NCBI RefSeq assembly: GCF_003675855.1
Contig: NZ_RCIH01000001.1
Coordinates: 124,001-188,000, forward strand
DNA length: 64,000 bases
DNA from: Halostella salina
Lineage (GTDB): Archaea; Halobacteriota; Halobacteria; Halobacteriales; Natronoarchaeaceae
Reading direction: 5' to 3'
Below, in pieces: positions 9,363-18,105 of the stretch; the stretch's first letter is position 1, and each line of letters opens with the position of its first letter. The notes under the pieces were generated by a model that saw only the letters and a program-made list of their open reading frames with translations, was not told the origin of the DNA and did no database searches. Position numbers and translations under genes: made by a program.

Positions 9363-9408
9363 TTTAAGTAGGAGTGTAAAGCATTCTTTACTGTAAAGGG
9401 AGCTTTAC
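9363..9408 (+). promoter_or_regulatory. TATA box plus two tandem GTAAAG-N4-CTTTAC palindromes
   Basis: TTTAAGTA (9363-9370) is a good archaeal TATA box. Directly downstream lie two perfect palindromes, GTAAAG-CATT-CTTTAC (9376-9391) and GTAAAG-GGAG-CTTTAC (9393-9408), with identical arms, different spacers and a 17-bp period. The expected transcription start (about 9392) falls between them, so a bound dimeric regulator would block initiation. They precede the beta-lactamase-fold lipoprotein gene. The regulator is not identifiable. Confidence 0.7.
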
Positions 9409-9428
9409 GACAAGTGACCTTGACACCG

Positions 9429-10727
9429 ATGACGCCACCACACCGCCCCTCCGACCCGACGCATCGCACGAACGCCGCCCGCCCCGCGACCGACGGCTCC
9501 GGCGACGCATCCCCGACGCGCCGGCGGCTGCTCCGCGCGCTGGCTGCCGCCGGAACCGCCGCAGTGGCGGGCTGTAGTGGCGGCGACGGAACGACGACCG
9601 ACGCGTCCGCCACGACGACGGGGACCACTGCGTCCCGGTCCGCGACCGACGCCACGACCGAGTCGCCCGACACGACGACCGACCCCGACGATTCGGCCCT
9701 CCCGACCACCGGCGACGTGCCCCCGGAACTGGACGGCGTCGACGAGGCGGTGCGCTCGTTCGTCGCGGACCGCGGGATCACCGCGGCGGCGCTCGGCGTC
9801 TCGAAGGACGGCGAACCCGTCCTCGAACGCGGGTACGGCTGGGCCGGCGACGCCCAGTCCACCCCTCTGTCGCCGGACGCACCGTTCCGGATCGCCAGCC
9901 TCACGAAGTCGCTGACCGCGGCGGCGGTCCGGTCGCTGTTCGGCGACGGCCTCTCGCGCGACACGACGGTCCTCTCCGTGCTGGACCTGGAGCCGCCCTC
10001 TGGCGAACTCGGCGACGAACGGCTGCGCGACGTGACCGTCGAGCACCTCCTGACCCACGCCGGCGGGTGGAACGCGCAGGCGACGTTCGACCCCGTGTTC
10101 CACGATTTCGCCATCGCCGACGCGCTCGACCTGTCCGGGCCGCCCGACACGCGCGATATCGCCCGCTACATGCTCGGCCAGCCGCTCCAGTTCGACCCCG
10201 GGTCGCGGCACGTCTACTCGAACTTCGGCTACGCCCTGCTCGGTCTCGTCGTCGAGGCCGAGTCGGGGACGCCGTTCCCCGAGTACGTCCGCGAGACACT
10301 GTTCGACGGGTCGCCGCCCGGCCCGCTGTACGAGGGCCGGACGCGCCCCGACGAGCGCCGCGACGCCGAGCCACACTACGAGAGCGCCAACCGGTGCCCG
10401 AACGCGATGGCGCTGGAGTCGGCCGAGCGCGTCCCCTGCGCCGACGGCGGGTTCCACCTGTCGGCGCTCGGCGGAGCCGGCGAACTCGTCACCGACACCC
10501 GAACCCTGCTGACGTTCCTCCGGGACCACCCCGTCGACGGCTTCGCGACGGCCGAGGACTACCCCCACGAGCCGGCCTTTGGCTCCCTCCCGGGCACGTT
10601 CACGATGCTCCACGAGCGCGAGGACGGCGTCGCCGTGGCGGTCCTGCTCAACCGGCGCGGCCGGGGGTACGGTTCGATCGCCGAGGTCGTCGGGAGCGCG
10701 CTCGACGACGTGGACGCGTGGCCCTGA
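9429..10727 (+). CDS. Serine beta-lactamase/PBP-fold hydrolase, Tat lipoprotein
   Basis: Class C-like serine hydrolase (Beta-lactamase family, including esterases and D-aminopeptidases) exported and lipid-anchored. A twin-arginine signal (TRRRLLRALAAAG) with lipobox AVAGC is followed by a Thr/Ser/Asp-rich linker to about residue 100. The catalytic domain shows SxxK as S157-L-T-K160 and YxN as Y263-S-N265; a clear KTG motif is not seen and a HLSALGGAG segment may occupy that place. Archaea lack peptidoglycan, so a peptidase or esterase role is more likely than antibiotic resistance. The ATG at 9429 is used; a GTG at 9414 in frame, nearer the promoter, is also possible. Two palindromes at the promoter imply specific repression. 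Confidence 0.85.
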   Translation: MTPPHRPSDPTHRTNAARPATDGSGDASPTRRRLLRALAAAGTAAVAGCSGGDGTTTDASATTTGTTASRSATDATTESPDTTTDPDDSALPTTGDVPPELDGVDEAVRSFVADRGITAAALGVSKDGEPVLERGYGWAGDAQSTPLSPDAPFRIASLTKSLTAAAVRSLFGDGLSRDTTVLSVLDLEPPSGELGDERLRDVTVEHLLTHAGGWNAQATFDPVFHDFAIADALDLSGPPDTRDIARYMLGQPLQFDPGSRHVYSNFGYALLGLVVEAESGTPFPEYVRETLFDGSPPGPLYEGRTRPDERRDAEPHYESANRCPNAMALESAERVPCADGGFHLSALGGAGELVTDTRTLLTFLRDHPVDGFATAEDYPHEPAFGSLPGTFTMLHEREDGVAVAVLLNRRGRGYGSIAEVVGSALDDVDAWP

Positions 10728-10890
10728 CCGCCCGCCTGCCCGCGGTACGCCGAGGTTACGGCGCGTAATCCCGTCTTTCTTCGGCGCTCGGTCGTCCCTG
10801 CCCGAGATCAGTCATCCCGGCCGCCCGGAACCTCCGGTGAAACCAACCGACTCGGCCGCGAAATGCCGTTCGCTGTCGCCTCCCACACGT

Positions 10891-10935
10891 ACATTTCTAG
10901 CCCCGCCGTGCCCGGCCGTGGCTACGATCGTAGCC
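10891..10935 (+). promoter_or_regulatory. TATA-like element and 16-bp perfect palindrome
   Basis: ACATTTCTAG (10891-10900) is a plausible TATA element. At 10920-10935 lies the perfect palindrome GGCTACGATCGTAGCC, covering the expected transcription start about 25 bp downstream. It precedes the 25-codon ORF and the membrane protein gene, so it is a candidate operator for them. Confidence 0.5.
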
Positions 10936-10974
10936 GTTCCGCGTAAGCCCCGCACGCCGCTACGGTAAGGTACG

Positions 10975-11052
10975 ATGAATCCCACGCTCACAACGGTAAG
11001 CTCGACGTACGACCGCCCCGCCGCACCCGAAACGGGGGTGTCCGAACCGTGA
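10975..11052 (+). CDS. 25-codon ORF overlapping the next gene (possible leader peptide)
   Basis: ATG at 10975, beginning MNPTLTTVSSTYDRP and ending in TGA at 11050-11052, which overlaps the ATG of the following membrane protein as TGATG. The peptide is Thr/Ser/Pro-rich, without Cys or hydrophobic segments. The exact stop-start overlap and the position right after a promoter with a palindrome argue for translation and coupling. It may be a small functional protein or only a device to load ribosomes. Chance cannot be excluded at this length. Confidence 0.4.
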   Translation: MNPTLTTVSSTYDRPAAPETGVSEP

Positions 11053-11384
11053 TGTGGCAGGACCTCGTGTTCATGGCCGGCAGCTCCCTCTCGATCGTCT
11101 TTCTCGCGCCCACGCTCCGCGACGCCGACGCGCAGGTACCCCTCGGCACCAGCCTCCCCTCCATGGCGATCGGGCTGGTGTACGGCGTGACGTTCTCGAC
11201 GCTCGGCATGCCGTTCTCCGCGGCCGGCGCGTTCGCCGCGGGGACGATGTGGTCGCTCATCGCGGTCGTCCGGTCCCCCACCGACGCGACGACGCTGACG
11301 CGGCGCGAGGGCCTGCGGCTGTTCGCCCGCGACCTCCGGCGCTGGCTGGACCGTCGCGTCCCCTCCGGGCGGGACGGCGTCTGA
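11052..11384 (+). CDS. Small haloarchaeal membrane protein, unknown function
   Basis: 110 aa from the ATG at 11052 (a GTG sits one codon earlier). Three hydrophobic segments, about residues 6-20, 36-52 and 58-76, are followed by a basic, cytoplasmic-looking tail (RREGLRLFARDLRRW). No family motif is recognised. It is coupled by a TGATG overlap to the preceding 25-codon ORF and faces the histidine kinase gene tail to tail. Confidence 0.7.
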   Translation: MWQDLVFMAGSSLSIVFLAPTLRDADAQVPLGTSLPSMAIGLVYGVTFSTLGMPFSAAGAFAAGTMWSLIAVVRSPTDATTLTRREGLRLFARDLRRWLDRRVPSGRDGV

Positions 11385-11426
11385 CCGCGACGTGTCGCAG
11401 TCAGGTAGCTGGCGGACGCAAACGCG

Positions 11427-13985
11427 TCAGTCGTCCAGCCGCGGCAGGACCAGCGAGACGACGGCACCGCCGCGCGCGCTCTCGTCGAACTCGACGTGCC
11501 CGCCGTAGATGTCGGCGATCCACGCGACGAGCCACAGCCCCAGCCCGCTGGCGTGCTGGAGCTGCGTGATCTCGGCGTCGCCGGTGACGACCGCCTGCTC
11601 GTGCTCGGGGATGCCCGGCCCGTCGTCGGCCACGCGGACCGCGACGCGCTCGCCGTCGGGGTCGACCGTCACGCGAACCGTCCCCTCGCCGTGTTCGACC
11701 GCGTTCTCGACCAGGTTCTCGACGGCGACGGCGATCCGGTCGTCGCCGGCCACTCTGGCGGTCCCGGCGGCGTCGAACTCGATGCTGACGCCGTCCAGTC
11801 GGTCGAAGGTGTCGATCACCCGGCGGACCACGTCGACGGCGTCGACGCCGGTGCCGTCGCCCTCCTGTTCGACCAGCTGCTCGGCCTCCCGGGCCTTGTC
11901 GCTCAGCGCGACCAGGTCCTCGACCGTCTCGACGAGCGTCCCGGCGTACTCCGCGACCGTCTCGTCCGTCGTCCGTGCGGCGATCTCCTCGCCGTACCCG
12001 GCCACGAGCGTCAGGTCGTTCCGGAGGTTGTGGCGGAGGACGCGGTTGAGCACCTGTAGCTGGCGCTGCCGGAGCTGCTGTTCGGTGATGTCCGTGTAGA
12101 TCCCGAAGCCGTACACCTCGTCGCCGTTCTCCGTGTACGGCAGGCCGCGAAAGAGGAACTGCCGTGGACCGTCGGCGGTGAGCCGCCGCACCTCGCGCTG
12201 GACGACCCGCTGTCGCTCCGACTGGCGGTCCAGTTCGACGGCCTCGGACCGCTGGTCCGGGAGCAGGATGTGGTCGTTGATCGACTCGCCGATCACCGTC
12301 GTCGGGTCGTAGCCGAACACGTCGGCGAAGGCGGGGTTGACCGACTCGACGACCGGCTCGCCGTCGACGAACCGAACCTCGACGACGGCGTCGGGGATGT
12401 TGTCGAACAGGTACTCGAACCGGCTCCGCTCCTCCCGGAGCCGGGTCCGGGCCTGCTCCAGCGCCGAGAGGTCGCGAACGCTCCCGACGGTCCCCTCGAA
12501 CCGGTCCTCGGACGGCAGCAGCGACAGCTCGATCTCCACGGGGAACGGGTCGCCCTCGGCCGTCAGAAGCGTCGTCTCGAACGTCTCGCTGTCCCGGTCC
12601 GGCTCCCCGAGCAGCGACCGGACGATACGCTCGCCCGTCTCGACGGCCTCGCCGTCGATGACCGTCGAGACGTGGCTCCCCACGAGTTCCTCCCGTTCGC
12701 GCCCCAGTCGGTCCGCAAGCGGCGGGGTGACGTGCGTGAGTTCCCCGTTCTCGTCGGCGACGTACAGCATGTCCTGGACCGTCTCGAACACGGTCTCGAA
12801 CCGCCGCAGCTCCGTCTGCCGGTCGACGCGGTCCAGCGCGACCGTCGCGCTCTCGGCGAGCAGGCGCGCGAGCTGTTCGGCCTCCTCGTCCCGGTCGTCC
12901 CCCGTCGCCCCCGCGACGACTGCGCCGTGGTCCCCGAGCGGCACCACCAGCAACGACTCCGGGGTCGCGCCGGTCGTTTCCTCGACGGTCCGACTTTCCC
13001 CTGTGGCCAGCGCCGCCGCGACACGGTCGGCCGCCGGCGGCGCGTCCGGCCCGGTGAAGCCCGGCGCTGTCCCGGTGACCGCCGCCGGCTGCAGGTCGCC
13101 GCTCGCGTCGTCGAGCAGGTACACGCCGCTCGGCTCGAACCCGAGCACCTCGGCGACCGCGTCGGCGACGATCCGGGCGACGGCCGCCGCCGACTCCGCC
13201 TCGATCAGCGACCCGCTGGCGTCGAGCAGCCCGTTCAGCGTCGCCTCGCGCTCCTTGCGCTCGGTGATGTCCCGGAGCGAGCCGGTGAAAAAGCGCTCGC
13301 CGTCCCGCGTGAACTCGCCGAACGAGACCGCGACGGGGCGCTCGGTCCCGTCCGCGAGCTCGACTGGCAGCTCGATGTAGTTCCAGTCGAGCTGTCGCTC
13401 CCCCGTGTCGAGGTAGCGGGCCACCCCCTCCCGGTGTGATTCGCGCAGTCGCTCCGGGATCAGCTTCGTCAGCGGCTGTCCGACGAGCGCCTCGGTTTCG
13501 TACCCCGTCAGGTCGCTCAGCGCCTCGTTGGCGAAGACGATCGTGCTGTCGGCGTCGACCGTGACGACGGCGTCGCTGATGCTCTCGGCGACCGCCCGGA
13601 TGGAGTCGAGCGAGGGGCCGGGCGGCTCGCCGTCCATCGCGGCCGCGACGCGGTCGGCGACGGACTCGCTCGCCGCCAGCGCGTCGCGTGCGACGTACTC
13701 GGTCACGTCCAGCCGGGTCGCGTCGGCGGCCTCGTGGCCGTCCGCTTCGTCGGCGACCAGCAGGACCGGCACGTCGGGGTCGTGCTCTCGAACGGCGGCG
13801 ACCACGTCCAGCCCGTCGAGCCCGTCGAGGTCGGACTCGGTGACCACGCAGTCGACCGACCCGTCGCCGAGCGCTTCGAACACCTCGCCGAGCGACGTGG
13901 CGACGCGGCGGGTCGCGTCCTCGGGGACCAGGGCGCGCTCGTCACCCGCGGGCCGGACGGCCAGCACGACGTTTGCCTCCCCCAT
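11427..13985 (-). CDS. Multi-PAS/GAF sensor histidine kinase
   Basis: Soluble 852-aa sensor kinase. Domains in order: receiver-like (about 1-115), PAS (125-245), GAF (255-400), PAS (400-520), PAS (525-640), phosphoacceptor helix RHNLRNDLTL with His652, and HATPase (745-850) showing VENLVENAVEH, DDGPGIP and a GLGLWLV G2 box. In the receiver-like domain the phosphoacceptor position reads VVTESDLDG, with Glu where Asp is expected, so it may be a non-phosphorylated module. No membrane segment is seen, so signals are intracellular (redox, light or small ligands through PAS and GAF). The ATG at 13985 is chosen because the upstream extension lacks family-like sequence. No response regulator is adjacent. 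Confidence 0.92.
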   Translation of the reverse strand: MGEANVVLAVRPAGDERALVPEDATRRVATSLGEVFEALGDGSVDCVVTESDLDGLDGLDVVAAVREHDPDVPVLLVADEADGHEAADATRLDVTEYVARDALAASESVADRVAAAMDGEPPGPSLDSIRAVAESISDAVVTVDADSTIVFANEALSDLTGYETEALVGQPLTKLIPERLRESHREGVARYLDTGERQLDWNYIELPVELADGTERPVAVSFGEFTRDGERFFTGSLRDITERKEREATLNGLLDASGSLIEAESAAAVARIVADAVAEVLGFEPSGVYLLDDASGDLQPAAVTGTAPGFTGPDAPPAADRVAAALATGESRTVEETTGATPESLLVVPLGDHGAVVAGATGDDRDEEAEQLARLLAESATVALDRVDRQTELRRFETVFETVQDMLYVADENGELTHVTPPLADRLGREREELVGSHVSTVIDGEAVETGERIVRSLLGEPDRDSETFETTLLTAEGDPFPVEIELSLLPSEDRFEGTVGSVRDLSALEQARTRLREERSRFEYLFDNIPDAVVEVRFVDGEPVVESVNPAFADVFGYDPTTVIGESINDHILLPDQRSEAVELDRQSERQRVVQREVRRLTADGPRQFLFRGLPYTENGDEVYGFGIYTDITEQQLRQRQLQVLNRVLRHNLRNDLTLVAGYGEEIAARTTDETVAEYAGTLVETVEDLVALSDKAREAEQLVEQEGDGTGVDAVDVVRRVIDTFDRLDGVSIEFDAAGTARVAGDDRIAVAVENLVENAVEHGEGTVRVTVDPDGERVAVRVADDGPGIPEHEQAVVTGDAEITQLQHASGLGLWLVAWIADIYGGHVEFDESARGGAVVSLVLPRLDD

Positions 13986-14090
13986 TCTACCGGCGTCTCG
14001 CGGCGGTGAACCATCAATGCTCCGGCCTCGCCCGGCGGCGATTCTACCGGACCCGCCACCACTAAGGGACGCTCCCCCGAGATCCGAGAC

Positions 14091-14594
14091 ATGTTCGACG
14101 ACATCATGGAGAAGTTCGAGGGCTCCCCGAGCCAGCAGGCGGTGATCCGCCTGCTTCTGGAGCGGGGCTTCTCCGTCAACGACGAGGGGCGGGTGGTCTC
14201 CGGGGGGATCGAGATCCCCAACACCGGGATCGCCCGGGAGATCGACGTGGACCGGCGGGTCGTCGACTCGACGACCGACGCGATCCTCGCCGACGACGAA
14301 CTGCGGCGGATCTTCCAGAACATCTCCGCGATCCCGAGCCTGATGGATCTGGCCCCGGTGCTCGACCTGACCGTCCTGACCGTCGCTGTCTCCGACGCCG
14401 AACAGGAGGGGATCGTCGCGGAGATCACCGGCCTGCTCGCGGCCCGGGGCATCTCGATCCGGCAGACCATCAGCGAGGACCCCGAGTTCACCGACGAACC
14501 CCGGCTCTACGTCATCACCGACGCCGAGATCCCGGGCGACCTCATCAACGACATCCGGTCGCTCGACTTCGTCCGGAAGATCGAACTGCAGTGA
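14091..14594 (+). CDS. ACT-domain amino-acid-binding regulatory protein
   Basis: 167 aa. The N-terminal half (FEGSPSQQAVIRLLLERGF) is a small winged-helix-like unit, and residues about 20-80 carry IEIPNTGIAREIDVDRRVV. The C-terminal half (about 88-165) is an ACT fold: LTVLTVAVSDAEQEGIVAEI, then ISIRQTIS and LYVITDAEIPG. This matches the archaeal regulators of amino-acid metabolism (COG4747/COG1707-type); assignment is from memory. The likely role is sensing an amino acid, but the target is unknown. Divergent from the kinase gene, about 105 bp away. Confidence 0.75.
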   Translation: MFDDIMEKFEGSPSQQAVIRLLLERGFSVNDEGRVVSGGIEIPNTGIAREIDVDRRVVDSTTDAILADDELRRIFQNISAIPSLMDLAPVLDLTVLTVAVSDAEQEGIVAEITGLLAARGISIRQTISEDPEFTDEPRLYVITDAEIPGDLINDIRSLDFVRKIELQ

Positions 14595-14674
14595 CCACCC
14601 CCCGGGGCCCGAACCGGGCCGCCGGCCGGACCCACCTCGCAACGCTCTTGGGCGTGCCCCCGGTAGGATCGGAC

Positions 14675-15208
14675 ATGGACAAGGGGACACGCGGGGCCGT
14701 GGAGTCGGTGGGCGTATTGCTCGCCGCGCTGACCGGCGGCCTGCACCTGATGATCGGGCTTCCCCGATTCACGATCTATCTCGACGCCGGGCAGCCGTTT
14801 CTCGACATCCGGCAGTTCCTGTTCGTGCTCTCCGGCGTCGCCGTCTTCCTCGGCGTCACGCTGTGGTACATGGGGCTCCGGCGCGACGCCGTCTACGGGG
14901 CCGGCATCCTGCTGATGCTCGGCTACCTCGTCGGCTGGCTGGTGCTCGGCGGCCACGGCGGCCAGTTCGCCTGGCAGGGCGGCCACCACGCCGGCAGCCC
15001 GCTCGTCACGCTGTTCGAACACCTCGTCTCCGACTGGCGGTTGCTGCTCACGAAGGTCATCGAATCGTCGCTGCTGGTCGTGCTCGTCGCGCTGCTGTAC
15101 GACGAACTGACCCGCGACGACGCGGATGCAGACGACTCGGGGGCGACCGCTGACGACGCGGCGACGGACGCCGACGGCGCGGGCGTCGGCGACGCGGACG
15201 CGAGCTGA
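14675..15208 (+). CDS. Conserved haloarchaeal polytopic membrane protein
   Basis: 177 aa with about five hydrophobic segments (residues about 10-30, 48-68, 74-95, 98-115 region, 130-152) and a hydrophilic Asp/Ala-rich tail. Gly/His clusters (GGHGGQFAWQGGHH) lie in a loop near residue 90-103. Its family is not recognised. The stop overlaps the start of the IMPACT-family gene as TGATG (15206-15210), so the two are translationally coupled. Confidence 0.72.
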   Translation: MDKGTRGAVESVGVLLAALTGGLHLMIGLPRFTIYLDAGQPFLDIRQFLFVLSGVAVFLGVTLWYMGLRRDAVYGAGILLMLGYLVGWLVLGGHGGQFAWQGGHHAGSPLVTLFEHLVSDWRLLLTKVIESSLLVVLVALLYDELTRDDADADDSGATADDAATDADGAGVGDADAS

Positions 15209-15807
15209 TGGCCGACGACGCCTACCGAACCGTCGACGGCCGCGCGACCGCCGCCTTCGAGGTACGAGGGTCGGAGTTTCTCGGTCACGTCGCGCCGGTC
15301 GAACGCGTCGACGCGGCCGAGGCGTTCGTCGACGAGGTGCGCGCGGAGTACGACGACGCGACGCACAACGTGCCGGCGTACCGCGTCCGGGCCGACCCCT
15401 TCCGCGAGTATTCGAGCGACGACGGCGAGCCGTCCGGCTCGGCCGGCAAGCCCGCGCTGAACGTGTTACAGGGCGAGGACCTGGAGAACGTCGCCGTCGT
15501 CGTCACGCGCTACTACGGCGGGACGAACCTCGGCGTCGGCGGGCTGGTGAGCGCCTACGGGCGCGCGGTCAAGGACGCCGTCGAGGCGGCCGGCGTCGTC
15601 GAGCGCCGGCCGCACGAGACGGTGGTCATCACCGTCGACTACGACGACTCCGGCACCGTGCGGTCGACCCTGGAAAGCGCCGGCGTCGCGTTCGACGCCG
15701 CCTACGAGGCCGACGTGCGGTTCGAGGCGACCGTCCCGGTCGCCGACGCCGCCGACCTGCGGGACCGGATCCGGAGCGCGACGAGCGGACGGGCGCGGAT
15801 CGAGTAG
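15208..15807 (+). CDS. IMPACT/YigZ family protein
   Basis: 199-aa homologue of the YigZ/IMPACT N-terminal family. The diagnostic stretch is clear: SAGKPALNVLQGEDL followed by VVVTRYYGGTNLGVGGL and AYGRAVKDAVE. A C-terminal ferredoxin-like domain (about 130-199) follows, as in full-length YigZ. In eukaryotes IMPACT affects GCN2 signalling; in prokaryotes the role is undefined (translation or nucleotide-linked). The start overlaps the stop of the upstream membrane gene. Confidence 0.9.
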   Translation: MADDAYRTVDGRATAAFEVRGSEFLGHVAPVERVDAAEAFVDEVRAEYDDATHNVPAYRVRADPFREYSSDDGEPSGSAGKPALNVLQGEDLENVAVVVTRYYGGTNLGVGGLVSAYGRAVKDAVEAAGVVERRPHETVVITVDYDDSGTVRSTLESAGVAFDAAYEADVRFEATVPVADAADLRDRIRSATSGRARIE

Positions 15808-15942
15808 CTCCGTACCGCTACCGCCGGCTCCGGACCGATACTGAGCGTTCAAGGGGTGCGTTTCGGGAGGAGATCGAGACCGCCCGTCCCGCCGTAGTCC
15901 CCCGTGTTCGACCCGAAACTCAGGGGTTCGACGCGCGTCGAA

Positions 15943-16146
15943 CTAGTCGACGATGATCTCGTCGTCGCCGTCGTCGATGACCTCACGGTCGGTTCCCATC
16001 TCGGTCTCGTAGCGGTCGATCCAGTCGGCGAAACACTCCGGGCAGAGCCGCTGGGAGTCGATCTGCGAGCGGTCGACCGTCAGTCGGACCGTCCGGGCGA
16101 GCGCGTCGGAGACGGGGTCGCCACAGCCGTCGCAGCCATCTGTCAT
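15943..16146 (-). CDS. Small zinc-ribbon protein
   Basis: 67 aa with two CxxC knuckles, GCDGCGDP near the N-terminus and LCPECFADW at mid-length, giving a four-Cys zinc site. The acidic C-terminus reads DDGDDEIIVD. Such micro-proteins are frequent in haloarchaea and mostly uncharacterised. It lies 33 bp downstream of upp on the same strand and could be co-transcribed with it. Confidence 0.75.
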   Translation of the reverse strand: MTDGCDGCGDPVSDALARTVRLTVDRSQIDSQRLCPECFADWIDRYETEMGTDREVIDDGDDEIIVD

Positions 16147-16179
16147 GGGAAGGCCGTGGGACCCCGTGACAATAGCCTT

Positions 16180-16854
16180 TTACGTCGTCCGGAACGCGCG
16201 GTCGCCGGCGTCGCCCAGCCCCGGGACGATGAAGCCGTCGTCGTCGAGGTGGTCGTCGATGCTGACGGTCAGCAGGTCGGTTTCGGGGTACTGCTCGCCG
16301 ACGCGCAGGAGGCCGTCGGGCGCGCTCACCGCCGAGAGGACGATGAGGTGTTCCGGCTCCGGCGAGTTCTCGATGACGTGGTCGAGGACGGCACACATCG
16401 TGCTCCCGGTCGCGAGCATCGGGTCGGCGATGATGACGGTGTCCTCCTCGCGGATCTCCGGCAGCTTCACGTAGTCGATTGAGATGGGGAACTCGCCGTC
16501 GTCCATCCCGGCCTCCTCGTCGCGGGAGGCGCTGATGACGCCCTGGCGGGCGCGGGGGAACGCCTTGAGCAGCCCCTCGACGAACGGCGTCGCCGCGCGC
16601 AGGACGTTGATGATGACCACGTCGTCCAGTCCCTTCACGCGCTCGCCCATCGTCTCCTCCAGCGGCGTCCGGATCGAGACGTACTCGGTCTCCATCCGAC
16701 CGTCGATGATCTCGTAGCCACAGAGGCGGCCGAGCTTCACCAGCCCCTTGCGGAACGCGACCTGCTCGGTGTCGACGTCCCGGAGCTGTGAGAGCGTGTC
16801 CTTCGCCAAGGCGTGGTCGACGACGTACGCGTCGTCGCGGTCTTCGATCGTCAT
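16180..16854 (-). CDS. upp: Uracil phosphoribosyltransferase
   Basis: Pyrimidine salvage enzyme: uracil + PRPP to UMP. The 224-aa sequence has the PRPP loop [13 protein letters not shown], the upstream [12 protein letters not shown] motif and the C-terminal uracil-binding [10 protein letters not shown]. The ATG at 16854 (MTIEDRDDA) is used; a GTG at 16866 is also in frame. A clear TATA box lies about 24-33 bp upstream. Confidence 0.96.
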   Translation of the reverse strand: MTIEDRDDAYVVDHALAKDTLSQLRDVDTEQVAFRKGLVKLGRLCGYEIIDGRMETEYVSIRTPLEETMGERVKGLDDVVIINVLRAATPFVEGLLKAFPRARQGVISASRDEEAGMDDGEFPISIDYVKLPEIREEDTVIIADPMLATGSTMCAVLDHVIENSPEPEHLIVLSAVSAPDGLLRVGEQYPETDLLTVSIDDHLDDDGFIVPGLGDAGDRAFRTT

Positions 16855-16877
16855 TGGCCGGTACACCGTTCGCCGAG

Positions 16878-16887
16878 GATTATAAGG
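16878..16887 (-). promoter_or_regulatory. TATA box of upp
   Basis: On the minus strand this reads CCTTATAATC, about 24-33 bp before the ATG at 16854, implying a leaderless or nearly leaderless mRNA. The divergent gene starts at 16909 only 22 bp away, so the two promoters are packed in about 50 bp. Confidence 0.6.
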
Positions 16888-16908
16888 TAACGGTTCGAAG
16901 CCCCCACG

Positions 16909-17319
16909 ATGCGAACTGTCGAGGTGTCGCGGTTCGTGCAGGCGTTCCCGGACGAGGTCGAGCGCGCGCTGACGCCCGCCTCGGTCGTCGAGTACGAAGG
17001 TAGTTTCACGGTTCGAGATGTCGACGACCGCGGCGACGAGTGGATCGTGACCGTCGGCGGCGCGGGCGTCGAGTTCCCCCTCCGGTTCGAGCGCCGGGAG
17101 GCGGGGCTGTACTACGAACAGGCCGGCGACGCCGGCCCGCTGGCGGCGATGGAGACGACGCTCTCGGTTGCGCCGGAGAACGAGGGGAGCCGCGTCACCG
17201 CCCGCTCGTCGGTCGCCGGCGGGATGCCGCTGTCGACGCTCACGGACCGACTCGTCGCGTGGAAGCGGAAGGGGGAACTGCGTCGGGCGCTCGCCGAACT
17301 GGCGGCGGACCTCTCCTGA
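16909..17319 (+). CDS. SRPBCC/START-like fold protein
   Basis: 136 aa. It starts [21 protein letters not shown], typical of polyketide-cyclase/CoxG-like SRPBCC proteins, with alternating beta strands ([23 protein letters not shown]) and a C-terminal helix ([21 protein letters not shown]). These form a hydrophobic cavity for lipophilic ligands; the ligand is unknown. Divergent from upp. Confidence 0.75.
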   Translation: MRTVEVSRFVQAFPDEVERALTPASVVEYEGSFTVRDVDDRGDEWIVTVGGAGVEFPLRFERREAGLYYEQAGDAGPLAAMETTLSVAPENEGSRVTARSSVAGGMPLSTLTDRLVAWKRKGELRRALAELAADLS

Positions 17320-17352
17320 CGCTCGCCGCGCCGACCGGCGCGGACGGCTCGT

Positions 17353-17721
17353 TCACGGCTCGTACGGGTGGACGTCGTCGACGGCCGGTGCGCCGACGGC
17401 GAGCACGCGCGCCGCCCCGTCGGCGTCCTCGGCGACGAACGCGCGTTGCGGGCTGTCCGGTTCGACGACGAACGCCTCGTTTGCGGCGACGACGTGGGTC
17501 CCCTCGGGCGTCTCGACGGAGAGTTCGCCGGCGACGACGTAGAACACCTCCTCCTGCTCGTCGTGGTAGTGGTACGCCAGGGGGATCGCCTCGCCCGGTT
17601 CGGGTTCGTACACGTTCACGGCGACGTTGTCGAGGTCGGCCGTCTCGCTGATCGACCGCCGCGTGCAGGGGCGGTCCGGCGTCGGTTCGACGTCGTCCAG
17701 AACCACGTGCTGGTATCCCAT
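17353..17721 (-). CDS. Cupin-domain protein
   Basis: 122 aa with the conserved cupin barrel: motif 1 as YHYHDEQEEVFYVVAGE (metal-binding His pair plus Glu), motif 2 around FVVEPDSPQRAFV. The second-motif histidine is missing, so metal binding may be weak or altered. The ATG at 17721 fits the family N-terminus (MGYQHVVLDDVEP). Substrate unknown. A second cupin at 61971-62339 has a more complete motif set. Confidence 0.8.
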   Translation of the reverse strand: MGYQHVVLDDVEPTPDRPCTRRSISETADLDNVAVNVYEPEPGEAIPLAYHYHDEQEEVFYVVAGELSVETPEGTHVVAANEAFVVEPDSPQRAFVAEDADGAARVLAVGAPAVDDVHPYEP

Positions 17722-17835
17722 GGCCGACGCTATCGGAACGCCGGCCCAATACAGCTTCGGCGGCGGTCGGACGCCGGGACTGAACGCGCGGGAAAGGGTT
17801 AACAGATTCCGCACGGACGATCCTGACGAACAGCC

Positions 17836-18042
17836 ATGGACAGCGACGAAAACGAGGCCTGTGGGCGCTGCAGCATGACCACGGTCGTCGACGCGGCGGA
17901 GGTCGACCGCGACCCGTTCGACGGCGACCGGATCGAGGTCGACGAGGACGAACTGCGAACGGCGGCGAAACCCGCCGTCCTGCTCGGCCGCGCCAAGCGG
18001 CGACTCAACGAGATCGCGACCAGCCTGACGTACGGCCGGTAG
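17836..18042 (+). CDS. Small conserved acidic protein, unknown function
   Basis: 68 aa beginning MDSDENEACGRCSMTTV, with an early CxxC pair, an acidic middle and a basic C-terminal helix (GRAKRRLNEIATSLTYGR). A TATA-like GGTTAAC lies near 17797-17803. No family is recognised. A single CxxC could join a metal site only by dimerisation. Confidence 0.6.
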   Translation: MDSDENEACGRCSMTTVVDAAEVDRDPFDGDRIEVDEDELRTAAKPAVLLGRAKRRLNEIATSLTYGR

Positions 18043-18105
18043 TCCTCGAACCGGGGGATCGCCGCAAAGCGTTTAACCGTTCCCGCGCGTACGGACGCCA
18101 GGCGC

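Noticed and set aside
13986-14690. N-terminal extension of the large histidine kinase
   Set aside because: The extension lies antisense to the ACT gene, is Gly/Arg/Asp-rich and lacks any kinase or signal domain; the ATG at 13985 starts a typical receiver-like domain.
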